Origin: Gammaproteobacteria bacterium
Lineage (GTDB): Bacteria > Bacillota_I > Bacilli_A > Izemoplasmatales > UBA1188
NCBI GenBank assembly: GCA_024691665.1
Contig: JAILNJ010000104.1
Location: forward strand, 1-18,725
Length of the DNA stretch: 18,725 bases
Reading direction: 5' to 3'
Positions 8,893 through 15,752 of this stretch are shown here, in pieces. The translations under genes and the position numbers were made by a program. Each line of letters begins with the position of its first letter. Position 1 is the stretch's first letter. The notes under the pieces were generated by a model. That model had not been told where the DNA came from, did no database searches, and was given only the letters and a program-made list of their open reading frames with translations.

Positions 8893-9468
8893 TTATTCTT
8901 CAATCTTTTTAATAATGTTGTAAGTAAGGTTAAAACCTTGAACTGCAGTAGCTAACATAGCCATAGCAATGAATGCATAATGGAAGCCTTTATAACTGAA
9001 ATTAATTGCTAAACCATTTTTAAAGTTCTTATTAAATGCAAATATTGTTTTACCGTCGAAAGTCTTAAATAACTTACGAACAGCATTGCAGTTAAATACT
9101 TCATGCATACGAAGTCTAACGTCTTCAATGAACTTAAGGTCATTAGTTTGATCGTAGTCATCTCTTCTTGCTGCATAAGCTGCCATTGTTTCTGCGTCTT
9201 GGCTCATCATTCTAAACAAATAGACAATGAATAGAACAGATAATATAATACCGAGAACTTTTAATGTAATATATACGCCTTTCTTATGTCTAAATGATTC
9301 AGCTAGAATGAATAATATTCCTCCACCAACTCCTAGGATAACTCCGATGAATAAGACTATTGAACCTGAATGTCCATAGAGGTCCGCAAGTAAAATAAAT
9401 AATAAACCGGAAGCAATCACTAGTAGTCCTCCAATGAAGAGGGATATCTTTTTTAATAGATTTTCCAT
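8893..9468 (-). CDS. Unknown four-helix membrane protein in the transporter operon
   Basis: I do not recognise this 191-residue protein. Hydrophobic segments lie at about 10-29, 36-56, 67-86 and 163-185. A hydrophilic stretch at 88-160 contains R-R-D-D-Y-D and F-N-K-N-F-K-N-G. I chose the ATG at 9468 because AAGGAG lies just before it, overlapping the stop of the RDD gene; the frame stays open 21 codons further upstream, but that extension lies inside the RDD gene and has no ribosome site. It is 10 bp downstream of the RDD gene and 16 bp upstream of the ABC ATPase, so it belongs to the same transcript. An accessory role for the RDD protein or the importer is conceivable but unsupported. Confidence 0.75.
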   Translation of the reverse strand: MENLLKKISLFIGGLLVIASGLLFILLADLYGHSGSIVLFIGVILGVGGGILFILAESFRHKKGVYITLKVLGIILSVLFIVYLFRMMSQDAETMAAYAARRDDYDQTNDLKFIEDVRLRMHEVFNCNAVRKLFKTFDGKTIFAFNKNFKNGLAINFSYKGFHYAFIAMAMLATAVQGFNLTYNIIKKIEE

Positions 9469-9478
9469 AAATGTCTCC

Positions 9479-10237
9479 TTAGTAATCCTTCTTTTTAATT
9501 TCTTCTTGATGTAATTTTGTTTTATATTCAATCATTTCCTTCTCTGAAGAAAACATTAATTGACTTTGTCTATCTACTACTACTGTTACTGCAACGATAT
9601 CGTGTAGTAGTGTTTTATTCTTAGTAGCGAATATTAATACAATGTTTGTAATAACTATTGCGCCAGCTACTATAGCGCCTACAATTCCCATCATTCCAGA
9701 GAACATCATCATAATGATTAGAATTGGAATCATAATTTCAACCACATACTTTCCAAACACAGTTCTTACGAATAATTGGAAAGTAGAGATCTTTACACAA
9801 TTTGTTTTCATAAGACAGATGCTAAATATTTTCTTACCTAGCGTCATTCCATCTTTTAAAAACATTGGAATCACAAACTCAATTATGAGTACTGCGATTA
9901 ATACTGAGACAACGACGATTATAAATAATAGCGATGTCATAGTATTAAATACTTTTCGAACTTCAGTATTTGCTTGAAGTTCTTTATTTGCTTCATTATA
10001 TCTTTCAAGTTCTTCAGGGGTAAGCTTTTCATATTCAGCCCTAGTGATATTTGGGTTTATATCATATCTAGCGGCTATCGCTATTTTATATTGATCATAC
10101 TTCTTCTTGTATCCATCATAATCAGTTGCCTTATTTAAGATGAATGCAATTCCTACAGCTAAGATTGATAGGAGAATGACATCTAGAAGTGCAGCTGCAA
10201 TTCTTTTAGCGAAACTAGCTCTTTGTATTTGAATCAT
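9479..10237 (-). CDS. RDD-family membrane protein (short paralogue)
   Basis: A 252-residue integral membrane protein carrying RDD-family landmarks: R12, A15 and D19 in the first helix (K-R-I-A-A-A-L-L-D), G-M-T-L-G-K-K at 130-136, and L-H-D-I-V-A-V-T-V-V-V from 211. Transmembrane segments lie at about 17-35, 102-126, 162-178 and 181-204. Residues 36-100 form a charged extracytoplasmic loop (Y-K-K-K-Y-D... E-E-L-E-R-Y). RDD proteins have poorly known roles; some have been linked to ion exchange. It is the first gene of the closely packed transporter group. Its ribosome site (AAGAG, two bases before the ATG) is weak, and a possible leader ORF ends 5 bases upstream, so coupled translation is possible. 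A larger paralogue lies at 15753-17093. Confidence 0.82.
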   Translation of the reverse strand: MIQIQRASFAKRIAAALLDVILLSILAVGIAFILNKATDYDGYKKKYDQYKIAIAARYDINPNITRAEYEKLTPEELERYNEANKELQANTEVRKVFNTMTSLLFIIVVVSVLIAVLIIEFVIPMFLKDGMTLGKKIFSICLMKTNCVKISTFQLFVRTVFGKYVVEIMIPILIIMMMFSGMMGIVGAIVAGAIVITNIVLIFATKNKTLLHDIVAVTVVVDRQSQLMFSSEKEMIEYKTKLHQEEIKKKDY

Positions 10238-10242
10238 AACTC

Positions 10243-10329
10243 TTACAAATTAAACAGCAAAAAACGAACACGAGTTTCGTTTTTTGTGCTTCCCTTTATT
10301 AAGTTTAGATTAGCAAAACAAAGATGCAT
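10243..10329 (-). other. Candidate 28-codon leader ORF overlapping a hairpin
   Basis: An ATG at 10329 is preceded by a purine-rich GGGGGAGAAGG at good spacing and opens 28 sense codons, beginning M-H-L-C-F-A-N-L, that end in TAA five bases before the RDD gene start. The reading frame runs straight through the hairpin at 10258-10286. This could be a leader peptide controlling read-through or translation of the RDD–transporter genes. Chance is also plausible: the ORF is short and resembles no leader I know. Confidence 0.25.
10258..10286 (-). terminator. Hairpin with A-tract and T-tract between the 104-aa gene and the RDD gene
   Basis: An 11-bp perfect inverted repeat (CAAAAAACGAA / TTCGTTTTTTG) encloses a 7-base loop. 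On the minus strand it lies downstream of the 104-residue gene and has six Ts in its right arm. Only four central pairs include C-G, so it may be a leaky terminator or an attenuator. I see no convincing promoter between it and the RDD gene. Confidence 0.45.
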
Positions 10330-10359
10330 TGCCTTCTCCCCCTATTATTAGTAGCTAGA

Positions 10360-10674
10360 TTAAGCTATAAAATTTCTAACAAATTGAATTGGTAATAAAA
10401 TTGATTCTGTTGATGCAGGTTTTTTACCAGGTCCTGCTACAAAGTACCATACTACTACAGCAATAGCACCTAAAATGATGAGTACAAGGAATAACTTCCA
10501 GCTCTTAACGATAAATCTAATAAGACCTACGAGCATTAAAATAGCGGCCACAACAAAAATGATTAAGGCGAGCCACCACATATTACCAGTAGCGAATCCT
10601 TTAACCCACTCAATAGCGTTTGCCATGAAAGCTTTAATTTTTTCAATAACTTCTGTAATTGCTAAAATATTCAT
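10360..10674 (-). CDS. Small membrane protein of unknown function
   Basis: A 104-residue protein I do not recognise. An amphipathic N-terminal stretch (about 5-28, with I-E-W-V-K-G-F) is followed by two transmembrane segments at about 33-52 and 59-80. A short Gly/Pro/Lys hinge (G-P-G-K-K-P) leads to a hydrophobic tail ending R-N-F-I-A. AAGGAC precedes the ATG by about ten bases. A good promoter (TTGTAT, 17 bp, TATAAT) lies 31 bp upstream, and a second candidate promoter with a cre-like box lies further up. It may be the first gene of the transporter transcript if the downstream hairpin is read through, or a stand-alone unit. Confidence 0.7.
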   Translation of the reverse strand: MNILAITEVIEKIKAFMANAIEWVKGFATGNMWWLALIIFVVAAILMLVGLIRFIVKSWKLFLVLIILGAIAVVVWYFVAGPGKKPASTESILLPIQFVRNFIA

Positions 10675-10704
10675 AATAATTGTCCTTTTTTATATTTCTA
10701 TATT

Positions 10705-10733
10705 ATTATAACAATAATATATGTCTAATACAA
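10705..10733 (-). promoter_or_regulatory. Sigma-A-type promoter for the 104-aa gene
   Basis: Read on the minus strand: TTGTAT at 10733-10728, a 17-base spacer, and a perfect TATAAT at 10710-10705. The start codon follows 31 bases later with AAGGAC between. Confidence 0.7.
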
Positions 10734-10770
10734 GAATTAAAAATACAAAATCTATATTTGCATTCATGGA

Positions 10771-10805
10771 ATTATATTATAAGCAAAATGTAAGCGTTTT
10801 TGCAA
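10771..10805 (-). promoter_or_regulatory. Second upstream promoter candidate overlapping a cre-like operator
   Basis: Read on the minus strand: TTGCAA at 10805-10800, an 18-base spacer, and TATAAT at 10781-10776, with a second overlapping TATAAT at 10776-10771. The spacer holds TGTAAGCG (plus strand, 10789-10796), part of a 14-base stretch that matches the CcpA cre consensus except at its last two bases. A CcpA-type regulator bound there would block the promoter. This is inference from motif resemblance. Confidence 0.4.
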
Positions 10806-10806
10806 G

Positions 10807-10844
10807 AAAAAAACACTGAAAAATAAATTTCAGCGCTCTTTTTT
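10807..10844 (-). terminator. Rho-independent terminator of the dnaX–ybaB–recR operon
   Basis: On the minus strand, 19 bases after the recR stop, GCGCTGAAA pairs with TTTCAGTGT (with G-U pairs) around a 6-base loop, followed by seven Ts at 10813-10807. The flanking A-run on the other side means it may also work in the opposite direction. Confidence 0.85.
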
Positions 10845-10862
10845 ATTGATAATTATAAATAA

Positions 10863-11459
10863 TTAGTACTTTTTTCTGCCTTCTAAGGCTTTTAAAATGG
10901 TAGTTTCATCATTGTATTCAATAGATGATCCTACAGGCATACCATAAGCGATTCTAGATACTGTAGTGTAATCTTCTAATATTCTTTTTAAATATAGAGC
11001 AGTTGCTTCACCTTCAACTGTCGCAGATGTTGCAACTATTACTTCTTTTATTGAGTCATTAATAACTCTTTCTTTTAAGGATTCAATATTGAGTTCATCT
11101 GGTCCAATTCCATTGATTGGACTGATTGAACCATTTAGTACGTGATATACACCTTTAAAAGATCCAACTCTTTCAAAAGCAATAACATCCTTTACATTTT
11201 CAACTACTAGAATAGTCTTATGATCTCTTAAAGGATTAGAGCAGATATCGCATGTGTCTTTATCTTCAGTATAGAAGCCACAAACACTACATTTCTTGAT
11301 TCCTTCTCTTACTTTTATTAATGAATTAATAAATTCATCAATTTGTTCATCACTAAATTTATTAATCACATTAAAAGCATAGCGCTCTGCGCTTCTTTTT
11401 CCGACACCTGAAAGCATTGAGAATGAATGGATTAAATCCTCAATTTTCTTAGGATACAT
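10863..11459 (-). CDS. recR: Recombination mediator protein RecR
   Basis: RecR acts with RecO and RecF to load RecA at gapped DNA. Starting at M-Y-P-K-K the protein is 198 residues, the usual family length, and GGAG lies nine bases upstream. An ATG five codons earlier is open but has poorer spacing. Seen: helix-hairpin-helix S-G-V-G-K-R-S-A-E-R (17-26), a four-Cys zinc site (Cys57, Cys60, Cys70, Cys73), Toprim start I-L-V-V-E-N-V-K-D (83-91), V-E-G-E-A-T-A (148-154) and the C-terminal L-E-G-R. The usual T-N-P before V-E-G-E-A-T reads T-S-A, and H-G-L-P-V-G-G reads Y-G-M-P-V-G-S. The start overlaps the end of ybaB by 11 bases, giving translational coupling, and a strong terminator follows. Confidence 0.95.
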   Translation of the reverse strand: MYPKKIEDLIHSFSMLSGVGKRSAERYAFNVINKFSDEQIDEFINSLIKVREGIKKCSVCGFYTEDKDTCDICSNPLRDHKTILVVENVKDVIAFERVGSFKGVYHVLNGSISPINGIGPDELNIESLKERVINDSIKEVIVATSATVEGEATALYLKRILEDYTTVSRIAYGMPVGSSIEYNDETTILKALEGRKKY

Positions 11460-11769
11460 CTCTTCTTTCTCCATCTTCTAGTTGGTCCTCTTCATCTTCA
11501 GATATACCACTATTTAAGTTAAGAACTAGTTCAGTTAAATCAGCTTGAATTTGATTCTTTGAATATTCAACCATATCCAAGATATCTTTCTCAAGTTTAG
11601 CCTTATCAACCTCTTCAAGAGGTTTATTAATAGTTACTTTCTTATATTGGCCTGCGCCATTGTATTCAATAGAAACTACTCCATCTTCTGATGTAGAAAT
11701 ATGGATTTTCTTTTCTAGTTTTTCAGTTATATCTTTTAAATCATTTTCACTAATTGGAACTTTATCCAT
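11449..11769 (-). CDS. YbaB/EbfC-family nucleoid-associated protein (diverged)
   Basis: A 106-residue protein in the dnaX–recR slot where YbaB/EbfC is almost always found. The core matches the family: S-E-D-G-V-V-S-I-E-Y-N-G (about 27-38), Y-K-K-V-T-I-N-K-P-L (43-52) and a helix L-E-K-D-I-L-D-M-V. YbaB proteins form DNA-binding dimers. Differences: the first helix lacks the usual Met/Gln-rich K-Q-A-Q-x-M-Q pattern, and the last 20 residues are very acidic (E-D-E-E-D-Q-L-E-D). The ATG overlaps the stop of dnaX (TAATG), with GGAG eight bases upstream, and its last 11 bases overlap recR. Identity rests partly on position. Confidence 0.85.
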   Translation of the reverse strand: MDKVPISENDLKDITEKLEKKIHISTSEDGVVSIEYNGAGQYKKVTINKPLEEVDKAKLEKDILDMVEYSKNQIQADLTELVLNLNSGISEDEEDQLEDGERRDVS

Positions 11770-13664
11770 TATTTAATCTCCATAAAATCTTTGAAAGTAT
11801 CCATTAAATCTTGATACTTATCATCTTTCTTTTCTTCTTTTTCTATTTGAGAGTCAGCTTCAATTCTTAAGCCTTTAACGAAAGCTTGGCTTAATGTGAT
11901 ATCTTCTCTTAAACCTTTAGCCATGTTTTCTCTATACTTTTTAATGAATTCATTAGACATTTCGTTCCAAGTGTTTTCTGGGATAGTAATGAAATCTACT
12001 TTAGTATTAAAGAATTCACTCATATACTTTGAAATAAGAGATTTATTCTCTTTTTTCATAGCTAAATTACAAGTTGGAACATTATCATAAGTTAAGATTA
12101 AGAAATCAGTTGAACAAGTCTTAAATTGAGCATCATTTAGAAGCATATAAATCTTATTATATTCGTCATTGATTTTAGCTTTTCTAATGAGTTCTTTCCA
12201 TGATGAAATAATAGTTTCTTTGAATGGTTTTGAAGCGTGGTTAAGTACGTTACTAATTAGACTTGGATTGAATGTACCAAGTTCTTCAGCGATAGACTTA
12301 ACTGGCTCAGTTTTAACTTCCTCTTTCACAGGTTCAATAATAGGTTTTACTTCAGGTTTAAACTCTGGCTTAACCTCAACCTTTGGTTCTTCTTTAGCTG
12401 GCTCAGGATTAAGTTCTAAAATTGGGTTCTTTTCTTCAACTACTGGAGGTTCAATAACCCATTCTTCACGTTTGATTTCTTTAGGTTGTTCTACTGGTTT
12501 AACCTCTTCCTTTTTCTCTACTTTTGGCTCAGAAATAGGTTTTGGTTCTGGTTTAATAAATTCAGGAACTTCTTCTTTAACTCTTTCATTATCTGCGATT
12601 TTGATGAACGCAAGTTCAATATATAATCTTTGATTAGATGCGTATCTCATTTCACTCATTGATTCACTTAAGATATCAATATTTCTATATAAATCTCTAT
12701 TTGAAAGACGAGTTAAAAGTTGTTTAAATTCTTCTGTATCATAACCCACTTTTGTGAGGTCTTTTTTTACATTCTTAATTACTAAAATATCCTTATAGAA
12801 TGTGATTAAAGATGTCATAATTTTAGGTATTTCTTTACCAATTCTTAAGAGGTTATCTATTTCATTAATTGCGTTTAACGCAGAACCATTATTTAAGTCA
12901 TTTGCAATCTTAATTAAGCTATTGCTTGAAAGCTTTCCAGAAATAGATAAAACATCATCTAAAGTGATGTGCGATTCAGTTGAATATGCGAGTGCTTGAT
13001 CAAGAAGTGAGAGGGCATCTCTCATTCCGCCTTCAGATACTTCTGCGAGAGCTTTTAAAGCCTCATCATCAATCTTAATGAATTCATTTCTTGCGACCTC
13101 AGTAAGTCTCTTTTCAATTTCTTCTTGGCTAATTAAATGGAACTCAAATCTTTGGCAACGTGATTGAATGGTTGCAGGAATCTTTTGAGGTTCTGTAGTA
13201 CAGAGGATGAAGATTACATGTTTAGGTGGCTCTTCAAGAGTTTTAAGAAGAGCATTAAACGCTGCGGTTGTAAGCATGTGTACTTCATCGATGATATATA
13301 CTTTATATTTACATTGAGATGGAAGGTATTTTACCTTTTCTCTTAAATCTCTGATTTCATCTACCCCATTATTAGATGCAGCATCGATTTCTATTACATC
13401 AGTAATAGATCCATTTTGAATACCATAGCAGGTATCACATGAATTACATGGTTCACCGCTCATATTATGAGGACAGTTAACAGCTTTAGCGAAGATCTTA
13501 GCGACAGAAGTTTTACCAATACCTCTTGGTCCACTAAAAAGGTAGGCATGAGTTACTTTGCCTTCCATTAATGCATTCTTTAAAGTACGAGTGATGTGTT
13601 CTTGGTCGAACACTTCACTAAATGATTGAGGACGATACTTTCTATATAATGCTTTATAACTCAT
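11769..13664 (-). CDS. dnaX: DNA polymerase III subunit tau (DnaX)
   Basis: A 631-residue clamp-loader ATPase subunit of the replicative polymerase. Seen: Y-R-P-Q-S-F-S-E-V (10-18), Walker A G-P-R-G-I-G-K-T (45-52), zinc site Cys64/73/76/79, E-I-D-A-A-S-N-N-G (92-100), Walker B V-Y-I-I-D-E-V-H-M-L (122-131), sensor L-C-T-T-E-P (154-159) and arginine finger S-R-C (168-170). The collar domain ends near 360. A Pro/Glu/Lys/Val-rich linker spans about 361-455, then a tau-specific C-terminus follows. AGGAGG lies ten bases before the ATG, inside the preceding gene, and the start overlaps that gene's stop by one base. G-AAA-AAG at 12516-12510 could allow a -1 shift to a 388-residue gamma-like form, but this is unproven. 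Confidence 0.97.
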   Translation of the reverse strand: MSYKALYRKYRPQSFSEVFDQEHITRTLKNALMEGKVTHAYLFSGPRGIGKTSVAKIFAKAVNCPHNMSGEPCNSCDTCYGIQNGSITDVIEIDAASNNGVDEIRDLREKVKYLPSQCKYKVYIIDEVHMLTTAAFNALLKTLEEPPKHVIFILCTTEPQKIPATIQSRCQRFEFHLISQEEIEKRLTEVARNEFIKIDDEALKALAEVSEGGMRDALSLLDQALAYSTESHITLDDVLSISGKLSSNSLIKIANDLNNGSALNAINEIDNLLRIGKEIPKIMTSLITFYKDILVIKNVKKDLTKVGYDTEEFKQLLTRLSNRDLYRNIDILSESMSEMRYASNQRLYIELAFIKIADNERVKEEVPEFIKPEPKPISEPKVEKKEEVKPVEQPKEIKREEWVIEPPVVEEKNPILELNPEPAKEEPKVEVKPEFKPEVKPIIEPVKEEVKTEPVKSIAEELGTFNPSLISNVLNHASKPFKETIISSWKELIRKAKINDEYNKIYMLLNDAQFKTCSTDFLILTYDNVPTCNLAMKKENKSLISKYMSEFFNTKVDFITIPENTWNEMSNEFIKKYRENMAKGLREDITLSQAFVKGLRIEADSQIEKEEKKDDKYQDLMDTFKDFMEIK

Positions 13665-14326
13665 TACTTCTTTTCCTCCTCTTTATCTTTAGTTTCTTCT
13701 TTTTCTGACTCTTTAGCCTCTAATTCCTTTTTCTTTTCTTCTTCAAGTTTGATAGCTTCAAGTCTTTTCTTTTCACCAAAAGTAACTAGGAACTCTAGCG
13801 CGTCTCTTTCTTTAGTGCCTTTTTGGAATTTTCTTATTATTGAATAATAAGTTAATTCTTCTGTTTCACCATGAACATATATTTCATAAATTTTCTTTAA
13901 ACAATCTTGGAATTTATCATTTTCTCTAAAATGTCTAAAATCTTCTACGTTAAATAAATGAGTTTGATTTAAAGTTCTTCCGATTTCATCGATGAACTTT
14001 TCAAATGATTCTCTATTAATTTCTTCTTTAGTCTTCTTTCCAGCTCTTCCTCTTCCAAGATCCATAAGGAAGAAAACTAAACATACTACTAGAGGGAACA
14101 CAAGCATTACCGCAAGGTCAATTAAAAATAATCCAACTACTACTGGACGTCCAAACATATTAAATTCACTAGCGAATGCGCCTGATACTGGAATATTTGA
14201 AGATACTAAATATCCATATGATCCATCTTCAAACTTTCTTGAGTATGCGACAACCGCAAATAATAAAACTACCGCAAATGATACTGCATAAATTAGTAAA
14301 TAATGTTTAAACGTTCTCTTTTTCAT
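13664..14326 (-). CDS. Unknown two-helix membrane protein heading the dnaX operon
   Basis: A 220-residue protein I do not recognise. It has a transmembrane segment at about 9-28, an extracytoplasmic loop (about 30-60, with F-N-M-F-G-R-P), a second segment at 61-88, and a cytoplasmic region. That region runs from R-G-R-A-G-K-K-T-K through a folded-looking stretch (103-180, F-E-K-F-I-D-E-I-G-R and Y-Y-S-I-I-R-K-F-Q-K-G) to a very charged Lys/Glu tail (185-220) likely to form a helix or coiled coil. GAGG precedes the ATG. It overlaps dnaX by one base (TAATG), so the two are translationally coupled. A replication-linked role is only a guess from position. Confidence 0.75.
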   Translation of the reverse strand: MKKRTFKHYLLIYAVSFAVVLLFAVVAYSRKFEDGSYGYLVSSNIPVSGAFASEFNMFGRPVVVGLFLIDLAVMLVFPLVVCLVFFLMDLGRGRAGKKTKEEINRESFEKFIDEIGRTLNQTHLFNVEDFRHFRENDKFQDCLKKIYEIYVHGETEELTYYSIIRKFQKGTKERDALEFLVTFGEKKRLEAIKLEEEKKKELEAKESEKEETKDKEEEKK

Positions 14327-14344
14327 ATTACCCTCGTATCTTTA

Positions 14345-14350
14345 ATTATA
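14345..14350 (-). promoter_or_regulatory. -10 element for the dnaX operon
   Basis: TATAAT on the minus strand, 18 bases upstream of the ATG at 14326. It implies a short leader of about 12 bases carrying GAGGG. No clear -35 box was seen. Confidence 0.5.
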
Positions 14351-14368
14351 CACTATAAATTATTATTA

Positions 14369-14377
14369 TGATATAAT
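14369..14377 (+). promoter_or_regulatory. Extended -10 promoter for mnmE
   Basis: TGATATAAT fits TGnTATAAT exactly, which can replace a -35 box, and none is evident here. The ATG follows 16 bases later with GAGG between. With the opposing -10 at 14345-14350 it makes a compact divergent promoter region of 67 bp. Confidence 0.65.
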
Positions 14378-14393
14378 AAGCACGAGGATTTTT

Positions 14394-15743
14394 ATGAATA
14401 GTTTTGATACTATATGCGCTATTTCAACATCCCTTGGAGAGTCCGCAATAAATATCATCAGATTATCTGGAAAAGATGCGATTGATATTTCAATGAAAGT
14501 TCTTGAAGGCGTTGATTTAACTAAAAAGAAAGGAAACACAATTTCATACGCAAAGGTAAAAGAAAACGGGGAAATCATAGATGAAGTTCTAGTATCTTTA
14601 TTTAGAGCTCCTAAATCTTACACCAAAGAAGATATAGTTGAAATAAACACTCATGGTGGGCAATATGTCACTGAGCGTGTACTTGAACTTCTACTTTTAA
14701 ATGGTGCAAGACTCGCAGAACCTGGAGAGTTTACTAAAAGAGCTTTCTTAAACGGAAGAATTGATCTTTCTAAGGCTGAAGCCGTTATGGATATGATTGA
14801 AGCTCAAACTAAAGCTTCACTCTCACTCGCATCTAAAGGTTTAAAGGGTGATGTCTATAAAGAAATCAGTGCCTTAAGAAAAGATATTGAAGATATTCTT
14901 CTTCATATTGAGGTTAATATTGATTATCCTGAATATACTGATGAACTCCAAGTTACTAAGAATTTATTAATTGAAAAAGTCACATCACTTATTAATACAA
15001 TTAATAATATTATCTTAAAAGCCGAAAACTTAAGAGTTTATAAAGAGGGTATTAAAACTATCATTATTGGTAAACCTAATGTAGGAAAATCATCATTATT
15101 AAATAATCTTTTAAAAGAAAATAAAGCTATAGTTACTTCATATAAAGGAACTACTCGTGATATCGTTGAAGGAAATATTAATATTGGTGGAATCATCCTT
15201 CACTTAATCGATACTGCGGGTGTAAGAGACACCCTTGATCCAGTAGAAAAGATTGGTATTGATAAAACTATTGAAGTATTAAAAGACGCAGAGTTAGTTC
15301 TACTTCTTCTTGATTATGAATCAGGTATTGAAAAAGAAGATTTAGCTTTACTTGAATTAACTAAAGATAAAAATAGAATTATTATCGCCAATAAGAGTGA
15401 TACAATTAATAAGAAACTAAATGAAAATGAATATTTAAGTATTTCTGCGCTTAAGGGTGATGGAATAGAAGCCCTTGAAAAGGAAATTCATAAAAAATTC
15501 ATTCATGATGATTTAAATGATAGTATTAAAACTAACATTTCATCATCAAGACATATTTCACTCTTAAAGTTATGTGAGAAATCATTAAGTAGTGCACTAG
15601 TTAATGCACAAAATGGTGATTTCATCGATATGATTTCAATTGATTTAAAAGATGCGTATGATTCACTAGGATTAATTACTGGTGAAAGTGCATCAGATTC
15701 ACTAATAAATGAACTATTTAGTAAGTTCTGTCTAGGAAAATAG
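14394..15743 (+). CDS. mnmE: tRNA uridine-5-carboxymethylaminomethyl(34) GTPase MnmE
   Basis: MnmE with MnmG modifies the wobble uridine of tRNAs reading split codon boxes; it is cytosolic and needs K+, GTP and a tetrahydrofolate donor. The 449-residue length is normal (about 450-460). Seen: N-terminal folate-binding domain with T-I-C-A-I-S-T (6-12) and T-H-G-G (86-89); helical domain with R-A-F-L-N-G-R-I-D-L-S-K-A-E-A (116-130); G domain G1 G-K-P-N-V-G-K-S (226-233), G2 G-T-T-R-D (252-256), G3 D-T-A-G (273-276), G4 N-K-S-D (333-336) and S-A-L-K; and the C-terminal F-C-L-G-K with conserved Cys446. The usual tail is C-I-G-K. It is followed at 9 bp by an RDD membrane gene. Confidence 0.98.
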   Translation: MNSFDTICAISTSLGESAINIIRLSGKDAIDISMKVLEGVDLTKKKGNTISYAKVKENGEIIDEVLVSLFRAPKSYTKEDIVEINTHGGQYVTERVLELLLLNGARLAEPGEFTKRAFLNGRIDLSKAEAVMDMIEAQTKASLSLASKGLKGDVYKEISALRKDIEDILLHIEVNIDYPEYTDELQVTKNLLIEKVTSLINTINNIILKAENLRVYKEGIKTIIIGKPNVGKSSLLNNLLKENKAIVTSYKGTTRDIVEGNINIGGIILHLIDTAGVRDTLDPVEKIGIDKTIEVLKDAELVLLLLDYESGIEKEDLALLELTKDKNRIIIANKSDTINKKLNENEYLSISALKGDGIEALEKEIHKKFIHDDLNDSIKTNISSSRHISLLKLCEKSLSSALVNAQNGDFIDMISIDLKDAYDSLGLITGESASDSLINELFSKFCLGK

Positions 15744-15752
15744 GAGACACAC

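Noticed and set aside
9469..9531. Upstream extension of the four-helix membrane protein by 21 Lys-rich codons
   Set aside because: It overlaps the end of the RDD gene and has no ribosome site, whereas the ATG at 9468 has AAGGAG at proper spacing.
9642..9977. Open plus-strand frame of 111 codons
   Set aside because: It is antisense to the hydrophobic part of the RDD gene, its composition mirrors Ile/Thr-rich reverse complement coding, and it has no ribosome site.
10243..10355. Small SRP RNA or other structured RNA in the gap before the RDD gene
   Set aside because: The dnaX neighbourhood often carries the SRP RNA, but the conserved GGTCAGG...GGAAG...GCAGCC core is absent and no long helix forms beyond the hairpin reported.
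11460..11474. Start of recR five codons upstream (M-E-K-E-E)
   Set aside because: Family members begin at M-Y-P; the later start gives the standard 198 residues and has better ribosome-site spacing.
12169..12633. Open plus-strand frame of 154 codons, rich in Ser, Gly and Thr
   Set aside because: It lies opposite the Pro/Glu/Lys-rich linker of dnaX, whose codon bias keeps the opposite frame open; it has no ribosome site and no recognisable domain.
12762..12768. A7 run in dnaX (codons 299-301) as a frameshift site
   Set aside because: A -1 slip here would stop seven codons later inside the collar domain, giving a product lacking the oligomerisation region. A homopolymer run of this length is not unusual in AT-rich coding DNA.
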